NCBI GenBank assembly: GCA_021399445.1
Contig: JAJTUQ010000001.1
Coordinates: 1,736,001-1,800,000 of the forward strand
DNA: 64,000 nt
Source of the DNA: Xylogone sp. PMI_703
Taxonomy: Eukaryota > Ascomycota > Leotiomycetes
Reading direction: 5' to 3'
Shown here: in pieces, positions 57,185 to 64,000 of the stretch
Layout of the letters: every line of letters begins with the position of its first letter
Position numbering within the stretch: the first letter of the stretch is position 1
The notes under the pieces: model-generated
Told to the model about the DNA's origin: nothing
Seen by the model: the letters and a program-made list of their open reading frames with translations, nothing else
The model's database searches: none
Program-made: the position numbers and the translations under genes

Positions 57185-59048
57185 TCAAGTCATCTTCATC
57201 TCCATATCCTCACCATGACTAGCTCCTCCTGAGGGATCCTCGATCTTTCGCATCAAGTATGCCATCATGCCCCAGATGATCTGCATTGCCTCGACACGGT
57301 CTTTGACCAAGAAGAAATCAAACCATCGGCTCCTCCACATGCATAATCTGCCCCAGGAACGACCGCCGGCTTGTTGGCTTCCTTCGCCGCTAAGAATCTC
57401 CAGCAGTGCATTCGGAACCCTGCATCTTATGATACTAACGTGGTGATTCAGCGCACTCACGAGGAATACGTCATCATACCCAACGCCTTTCTGTGTCCCA
57501 ATTGCGGAGTATCGAGCCTTGCGGTCCCATGTTGCTGAAGGTGGGTGCATTTTACGATAGTTATCGTAGATATGCAGCGTATTGCCAGAGCTAGTACCTT
57601 TACGAAGCTTCTTAGATGGATGAGTGCCAGAAGACCCAGAAGAAGAGGTGGTGGATGTAGAGCCACCAATACCACCAATTGCCTTAGTGATAGCCGCTAA
57701 AGAGCTCGATGAGGTGTTACTTTGAGAGGACGTAGATTCAACGGCAGTAGAAGAGGTCGAGGAAGTAGGATCTGCAAGCTCATCAGCCTTATCAGCTTCA
57801 CGTCCAATTGAGCCTCCTGGGCCACCTCCCCAACGCTTCTTCTCAGTCCACCACTTGCCAGCACCGAATCGTATTTCTTGCTTTCCCTCTCTGGCACGTT
57901 GCTGAGCTGTTAAAAGTATGGCAATGACTTCGCGAGCTAGATCAATATACGAATCAGTTGGCTTGGCGAAAGTTGTCGATGCACGGCCTGAAATGACAGC
58001 TGCTGGACCTTCAATAATCCCCGTACGTGCCGATGTTCGATCGGTAGGCGTGCGAGTTATGAATGTTAGTGCTGGAGAGGTGAAATAAGAAGGTGGGCGA
58101 GTGTGTGATTTTGAGTTTGTGGGTGAAGGATGAGCGAGATGCAAGCGCGGCTCAATTCGAGGAATCGAAACGTTGCAACCAAAATCGTAGGCCACAAGCT
58201 TGATGAAAGCTGTGAGAAGTTGTTGTCGATAGTCAGTAGGCATCTGAGGTCCAGTACCGGCTCGAACGTGGATTTGGAGATGAGGAGGGAGTTCCGGTGC
58301 ATTTTCTTCAGTCGACGCAGCCTCATCACAAGTCTCGGATTTAGGTGGTAAAGATGTGTCTTCCCAGTAACCCGAAAAGTACTCGAGGTTTTTAAAGAAC
58401 TCGTAGGCATTCCCCAAACGGGCTTGTTTCTCACCAGCAGGCGCTGGAAGGCGACGAACCGTCCTGAACGCTGCAGCATTATCTATAGAGAGCTCCTTCT
58501 GACGCTCAACAAATGTTTTAACACCTGGCGAAAGATTACCATTGTTAAGTGGTCTGCGAGTAGATTCATTGACATTATCAATCGTCTCAGGATCTAAGGC
58601 GGTCCACTCATCTGCTGGAGGAAGGAAACTTGGATCTGGAATAATATCTTCAGCAGGAGCGTCCGGGATCACGTGCAGTCCTAGAGCCTGGAAGTGGGCG
58701 AGAGTAACATCTGGCGGTCGATATATTGATTGTAGGATACTCACCAAGTCCGAGGGGTCTGCAGAATGTGATGAGCCCTCGTCAACTTGCGGTGTGCAGT
58801 CAGGAAATACGGGCTTCGTCGCTGGCGGAATTGTCCTCGGCTTGCCATCCGGCGACGGAGAAGTAGCTGGAGGGAGAGAAGCTATGAGCACGTGAGCACG
58901 TGAGCAACCACAAGATCAGAAAGAGGGACACAAAATGCATGAAAGACGACAGAACCACGGCGTCAAGTTTTGGAGCTTGAGAGAACAACAACTTAGCCGG
59001 TTGAAACATACGAAGACTTCGAAGACTTGCAAACGGCGGGCGAGGCAT
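57185..59048 (-). CDS. Conserved-looking fungal protein of unknown function
   Basis: I do not recognise the family. I assemble two exons (59012-59048, 57185-58881) over a 130-nt intron, giving 577 aa; they join in frame as FASLRSLPSLPPATS. The N-terminus is Arg/Ser/Pro-rich with no acidic residue in the first 20 or so, which could be a mitochondrial presequence (inference). Tracts that look ordered are about 60-90, 165-185 (AYEFFKNLEYFSGYWED), 220-260 (TDYRQQLLTAFIKLVAYDFG) and 305-365, then a Ser/Thr linker (about 385-445). The end is aromatic-rich: HIYDNYRKMHPPSATWDRKA, GVGYDDVFLVSALNHHVSII, WGRLCMWRSRWFDFFLVKDR and WGMMAYLMRK. Tryptophan content near the C-terminus is striking. No catalytic motif seen. 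Confidence 0.75.
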
Positions 59049-61341
59049 TGACGGTTCTGCTTCTCATTCAAGTATGACCAAAGCCCTCAGCGTCCGAGCC
59101 GTGTTACAGTTGGGTCGGAACAAGCACATCTCTGGCGTCTGGGCCGCCAGGTTATTTGATATTAAGAAGAGTTGAGGTGCAAAGAGGCAAAGAAGCAAAA
59201 TGAGGCAAAAGAAAATTAAAAAACGAGGGGAAGAGTCCCGTAAGGAAGACGAACGGCTTACCCATCTGGCCGAGACTAAACATCGTCAGTCGCGGGCCGT
59301 CTACCAGCTGTCTGTGTTCACGATGCAGACGCAGAATGGTCTAGTGATATACGAGGCACGCTGAACTGTGAGCCAACCCTCCTATTCGCATCTGGACAAG
59401 CAAAGGGGCATGACGTATTGATAGGGTGGAGAGACGCTTTCCGTTAAGCCCAGATCGTAGATGGAGAAGGAATCTGGGCCATCCACGAGCCTCTGTATGT
59501 TAGATAATCGAGCTGCAATCTGACCGTACAGGAGGAGTTTGAGGCGTTAATGGTGGTGGTTACGGCGACCGTTTAGGAGGCCGTCGATTCAGTGGAGGTG
59601 AACGCCGGTCGAGGCGCTTCGGCTCGCATGGACCCTAGGCCAGGCGAGTGGGAGCCCTATCCACCTTCTCCATGCCGGCATCACTGCAGCTCTTGGCCTC
59701 AACCACCCCATTGGATGTACCGGTATTTGTACGATGCAGAGGTTCATATTGGGTGCTTGCATGAAATCAGTCATCACGGCTCAACCGGGTAGCAAGCAGG
59801 CAAGGTATCGAGCACAAGAGACAAAGCCAGCCTGCGGCTTGTGCTGCGATTCTCCTGCATCCTCTCGATCCTTTGATAACTCTGATTACTCTCAGACGGA
59901 TTCGTAAGAGGCTTCGGAATAATCAAGAATAATCAGAGCGCAGAAACTCACTCAGGTCTCATCTGTAGATCTCTGATTCTATTATGAACGGAACAAAGCG
60001 TTAATTACCCTCTAGCCATTAGCAAACTCTGTGTTACTCGCCGGCTAACTGCGTGTCGTCTCCCCTTGCTTGAGATTCGGACTGGGATTCCGATCGTGGG
60101 CACAGCATTGTAGGCATGAGGTTAGAGGCAATGGAAAATGGAAGATATGGAAAATGAAGAGCCCAATCAAATATCCAGTGACATTGTCCAAATACTACCA
60201 GGTGGTCAGCTTCTCCAGCCCCAAGTGCGCACCCCCAAATGCAGGTACACATCAGAATGTTTGGAGGGGATCCAGAGAACAGCAAGCACACCTATGAAGC
60301 TTGTTACTCAAGAGTGGAGGGGTGGTTGATCGGAGCTGTGTAACCAGGGAGCGCTGGCTCACACTACCGGTATGTTGGCTAAGAAGCAGGAACAATCCGA
60401 AGGAATCAAGCGTGTCACAGCTTTCGAGATCTATGCTCTGTTGTCTTTGCTCTCGTTTGACGCCCCGAGCCTGCTGTTCGTTTAGTTACAATGTCCTCAC
60501 TCAAGCTTGATCCTGACCGAGTATCCAGACATTGGGGATAAGTTCTTGCTAAGGAATTCTACCAATTACATACTTTTGGGCTTGCCCTGCATCATACACC
60601 GTATATCTGTCGGTTATCTGGATCGCGCGGTGAGAAATGTTTCAATGAAACACGGTAACGCGCGCTATAGCAGAAGAAACTCCCATAATCCCCGATTTTT
60701 CTCTCGGCAATGTGTGATGGTCTTCCGGATAACATAGATCATAATTGCGTTTAAAGCTCATCTACTCCGTAGATAATAGTTTAATGGCAGATACGGCTCT
60801 GGCAACAAAGGTCGTGCTGACTATCGTACCTCTGTCGCCGCGATCACTTGGGGTCTCCTGTCTCCCACCGGGTAAGCGAGGGGAAAGACCCCGCCATGTT
60901 CTCACCATTTCGTGCTTCAGATCTGTATCAGCCATGCATGGGGCGGCAACACCTCACGACTCACAGACCTGTTTCCCTCCACCACTTCTGTTCCAGCTGG
61001 ATTTTACTTACCAGTCTGCGGCACCGGAGGTAGACAGGCAATCAAGGTTCGTGTTTTAACTCTGGTAAGTCTGGTTTCCTCTGTCTGCACCCTCAAAGCC
61101 TCTTTATCATTTTCATCTTCAAGATCTTGTTGACTATTCAAACCGTTATTCTGTCTTTACTTTGATTTTTGATCTCCTTCGGGTCTGCCCATTACGCCGA
61201 CCAAATGGCTCGGGAGCCAGATGTCTGACATTCCTTCTCCCACTTTCCTTTTGCCAAAAGTATCCCTTGAAGGGTGATTCCTTCTCTTAACAAGAGTCCC
61301 GTCTTGTCCTATATTTTCCTCATATTTTATGGCATAACGCC
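59049..61341. other. 2.3-kb divergent intergenic region
   Basis: Lies between the unknown protein gene and the membrane protein gene, which diverge. It must hold both promoters. No other gene seen; frames present are short and overlap on opposite strands. If the membrane protein has a signal-peptide exon it should lie in the right part, but I could not place one. Confidence 0.45.
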
Positions 61342-63504
61342 ATGTCCACGAACGCAAACCTGCCGGCAGGAGCCTTCATTACTTCAATAGATGGTGCTCG
61401 ATGTACAGCTATTCCTAAAAATTCAACTTCTCTGGCGGGAAATGGATCTGGATTTGCCGCGGCGGTGGTGCCCCCGCAAACAACATTACAAGACACAACT
61501 TCAAAAGACACGAGTTTGACGACGACGACGACAACTATTACTACGGGTACTACAAGTACTACGACCACAGCTACCTCCACAACTTCTACTACTTCTACAA
61601 CTACTTCTCAAACTACTCCCACAGCCGATTCTCCAGCTGCCCAAGTCCTCCAAACAACGACCTCGACTAGTGACTCTGCCGCCGTTGGTTCTAGCACTAG
61701 TGACCCGACCTTTTTATCCACATTCCTATCTACACCAGTGGTAGTCTCCAGCATTTCTCCCGATCCCTCAACGATAGCACAGGCTCCGGCGTCAGACACA
61801 GTAGCTATCTCAACACAAGCTAGCATCTCTAGCTTTCAATCAACTTCAACACCCATCATAGAATCTACATATACTTCTACGACTCTGTATACTAGTTTAA
61901 CCTCGCAGGAAAAAGATCAAGCATCGTACTCTTCCCCCACCCCTCCACAACCACTTGCCCAAACAGCGGCCTCGAGCATTCTATCGATATCGGGCTTAGG
62001 TAATGGTATTCTTTCCACAACAACTATCCCTCCTTCCTCGTCAACAGCAGCTAGCCCCGTGGGAATCATCCCCGAAAATTCATCGCCTCCTTCTCAAGAA
62101 AAGTCTAGTTCAAAATCGAAAGTCGGCCCTGTGGTAGGAGGAGTATGCGGGTCGATAGCGTTTGTAGGACTGATATGTTTCCTTTTATGGTTATTGAAAA
62201 GGAGAAAGAGAAATGCAACGTTTGAACCGCTATCTAAAGAAAGGACACGTCCATTCATTGAGATTGATAATGACTCCCTCGGCCCAACCAGACGGAGTAC
62301 TAAGTGGAAGGCTGAGATCGAGTGGCACTATAATCGCCAGAGAGAACGATTAAAGAGATCTTCTTCAAGTCTGAAAGCTGCAGTCGTAGGGCTGGGGACT
62401 TCTTTGAAAGCTAAAATAGAAAGAAGTCGGACTCCAAGTGTTGATATGAATCGAGGAAACTCGCAGTTTATTGAGCCTCCAACTTTCACACACAGCCGAA
62501 CAACTTCCGCACTATCAGTAGAAGCCACGCAGCCAACGAAGGAAAGGATTGCTGAATTGTGGGTTAGCATGCGACCAAACTTCAACCTAGGAGGTCTATT
62601 TCGCTGGAGGAAAAGTGGTCCGGATGGTGCCCTCTCTGTGGCAACTCCTTCTATGATAGAAAACCGTGGTATTTCAAGCCGGCCTCTATATTTTAACCAT
62701 TTGGTTGCCATGGAGGAGCAGGAGCGTCAAATGCAGCAAGAACATCATCGATCCACCCACTCGCTGGGCGACTTGGGGCTTGATTTGGGAAATCCTTTTG
62801 TTGACTCTGTACCTCGAAATATGAGTACTTTCCCAAACTCAATCACACATCCAGAACCAGCAGTCTCCAGATCGAGTGTTAAGACAGATCAAGCTAGGCG
62901 TTCGCGAGGTCTTTCGGTGGACGTAGCTAATATAAAGCGCTCAAGCCGAGCTCCCAGCACCGCACCAGGGTCGCGCTATCCAAGCATGGCACCAAGCGAG
63001 GACAGCTATCGGGAAACTATGTACTCAAGCTTCTCCACGAGTGCTCGTAAGGGCAAAGGACGCTCTGATCCGTTCGATCTTGAACGCCCTGAACTTTGGC
63101 GCTCGGCTCCTGCAGTTGTACCGAATATTAATAGACAACCTAGCGCACGTAGACACGATTTGGGAGAGAGTCGAAGTGGGCATTCGGACACTCCGAATAT
63201 AGGCAATGATATTCCCATTGTGCAAGTCGGTGTTCATCAGCCACGGGTCACCAGCAGAGGGACATACAATAGCAGCAAATACAGCAGTGGTGCCCCCAGT
63301 TTCTCGGACTGGGGTGAGCCTGGTCCAGATTTAGGTCTCCGTCTAGAAGGACAGACTGACAGTCTAAGGGTGTATCCAAATAGCGTGAACAGTGGGTCGA
63401 TCTATGTAGCTATCAGCGAGGACATAAGGACCGGAGGGGAAGGAAGCTGGTCTGCGAATACTTTGAATTCTACGACCAGCAATGGAGTTGGAAAAGCCAT
63501 GTAA
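61342..63504 (+). CDS. Ser/Thr-rich single-pass membrane protein (Mid2-like architecture)
   Basis: A frame of 720 aa. Residues about 50-245 are extremely Ser/Thr-rich with TTT/STT runs, as in O-mannosylated cell-surface rods. One membrane span follows at about 263-285 (GPVVGGVCGSIAFVGLICFL) with a Gly-rich start and the basic stop-transfer KRRKR. The cytoplasmic tail of about 430 aa is Ser/Arg-rich and disordered. This layout matches fungal wall-stress sensors of the Mid2/Wsc class, but no WSC or other ectodomain is visible and homology is not shown. The first 40 residues are not a signal peptide, so an upstream exon is probably missing; the in-frame stop at about 61,290 means it would have to be spliced. 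The start is therefore uncertain. Confidence 0.65.
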   Translation: MSTNANLPAGAFITSIDGARCTAIPKNSTSLAGNGSGFAAAVVPPQTTLQDTTSKDTSLTTTTTTITTGTTSTTTTATSTTSTTSTTTSQTTPTADSPAAQVLQTTTSTSDSAAVGSSTSDPTFLSTFLSTPVVVSSISPDPSTIAQAPASDTVAISTQASISSFQSTSTPIIESTYTSTTLYTSLTSQEKDQASYSSPTPPQPLAQTAASSILSISGLGNGILSTTTIPPSSSTAASPVGIIPENSSPPSQEKSSSKSKVGPVVGGVCGSIAFVGLICFLLWLLKRRKRNATFEPLSKERTRPFIEIDNDSLGPTRRSTKWKAEIEWHYNRQRERLKRSSSSLKAAVVGLGTSLKAKIERSRTPSVDMNRGNSQFIEPPTFTHSRTTSALSVEATQPTKERIAELWVSMRPNFNLGGLFRWRKSGPDGALSVATPSMIENRGISSRPLYFNHLVAMEEQERQMQQEHHRSTHSLGDLGLDLGNPFVDSVPRNMSTFPNSITHPEPAVSRSSVKTDQARRSRGLSVDVANIKRSSRAPSTAPGSRYPSMAPSEDSYRETMYSSFSTSARKGKGRSDPFDLERPELWRSAPAVVPNINRQPSARRHDLGESRSGHSDTPNIGNDIPIVQVGVHQPRVTSRGTYNSSKYSSGAPSFSDWGEPGPDLGLRLEGQTDSLRVYPNSVNSGSIYVAISEDIRTGGEGSWSANTLNSTTSNGVGKAM

Positions 63505-64000
63505 TTGATGTTATGAATGGCTGAGCTAATGTGAGGAATTGATGACAGATTTAATGAAATGAGGCGGAAGAATCTAATGTGACCATGTGTTTGAGTTTAG
63601 GATAAGAGTCTAAATCTAGGGATTGTCGGACTAAAATGGAATGGGCATTGTCTATGAAAATATTGCATTCGTTTCTCTTGTTTCTATTTATTTATCATGG
63701 ACTATCACGGAGGGGTGATGTGGGCTGGAGTAAAATTACTCACAGTCGCCTGCCTCGTTCCAATAGCTAGCACGTTCGCTATTGTACCATCTCATGTCTA
63801 TCAGATAAAATCGGTTCGTTTAGGGAAACTGGAGGCTGGGTATTGGCACGGAGTACAGCATCGGTCGCTCTACTATTGCAATATCACAATATCTCTGTAG
63901 TTTAGTGATGCAAACGCTACAATGAATTCACACTATGTGAATTTACCAATATAGGAGCAGTATTGAACCTGGGTTGATTTAGCTTAAGAGGTCGACAACA
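63505..64000. other. Downstream region to window end
   Basis: A stretch of 496 bp, AT-rich, presumably 3' UTR of the membrane protein gene. A 67-codon plus-strand frame (63697-63900) starts with a hydrophobic stretch but shows no family resemblance and no clear gene context. Confidence 0.4.

Overview
The window is nuclear DNA of a filamentous ascomycete (Pezizomycotina). This rests on short GT-AG introns of about 45-80 nt, a centrosomin/PACT-type spindle-pole protein, a Q/P/G/Y-rich metacaspase, a BCK1-type MAPKKK with an N-terminal SAM-like region, cofactor-independent phosphoglycerate mutase and a fungal cystathionine gamma-synthase. The exact class cannot be fixed by eye. I support 17 protein-coding genes, mostly conserved housekeeping genes, separated by several unusually long gaps. 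I saw no tRNA, rRNA or CRISPR. All exon boundaries were read from splice signals and frame continuity.

Layout. 1-1,874: no gene. 1,875-3,875 (-): three-RRM SR/GAR-type mRNA-binding protein, 8 exons including an 8-nt microexon. 3,876-9,872: 6 kb gap. 9,873-10,779 (+): COQ9. 11,127-14,846 (-): SMC6, carrying an apparent frameshift. 15,283-17,257 (-): cystathionine gamma-synthase, divergent from UTP22 (17,501-20,971, +). 21,392-22,349 (+): eIF3k. 22,712-24,088 (-): Tsr4/PDCD2-like. 24,637-30,168 (-): BCK1, divergent from pyruvate decarboxylase (31,572-33,543, +). 33,831-35,313 (+): TAN1/THUMP. 35,314-38,070: gap with a MITE-like inverted-repeat element. 38,071-39,327 (+): degenerate APH-type kinase-like protein, convergent with SGT1/ecdysoneless (39,417-41,560, -). 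41,772-45,918 (+): ApsB/Mto1-like spindle-pole coiled coil. 46,537-48,635 (-): metacaspase. 48,636-54,260: 5.6 kb gap. 54,261-56,156 (-): iPGM. 57,185-59,048 (-): protein of unknown function. 61,342-63,504 (+): Ser/Thr-rich single-pass membrane protein.

Functional threads. UTP22, eIF3k, Tsr4 and TAN1 all serve ribosome assembly, translation initiation or tRNA modification and lie within 18 kb. BCK1 and the Ser/Thr-rich membrane protein could both belong to cell-wall signalling, but the second is only a structural resemblance. PDC and iPGM are central carbon enzymes. SMC6, ApsB and SGT1 relate to chromosomes, spindle poles and growth. There is no sign of a secondary-metabolite cluster or other co-regulated cassette.

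Most worth checking: the SMC6 frameshift (sequence error, decay, 34-nt intron, or +1 recoding at AAA-UGA); the 8-nt microexon; the 169-bp inverted-repeat element; the APH-like protein that has lost its kinase residues; the 487-nt metacaspase intron with a (GAA)9 tract; and GTACTGTAC-type motif clusters in the long gaps.
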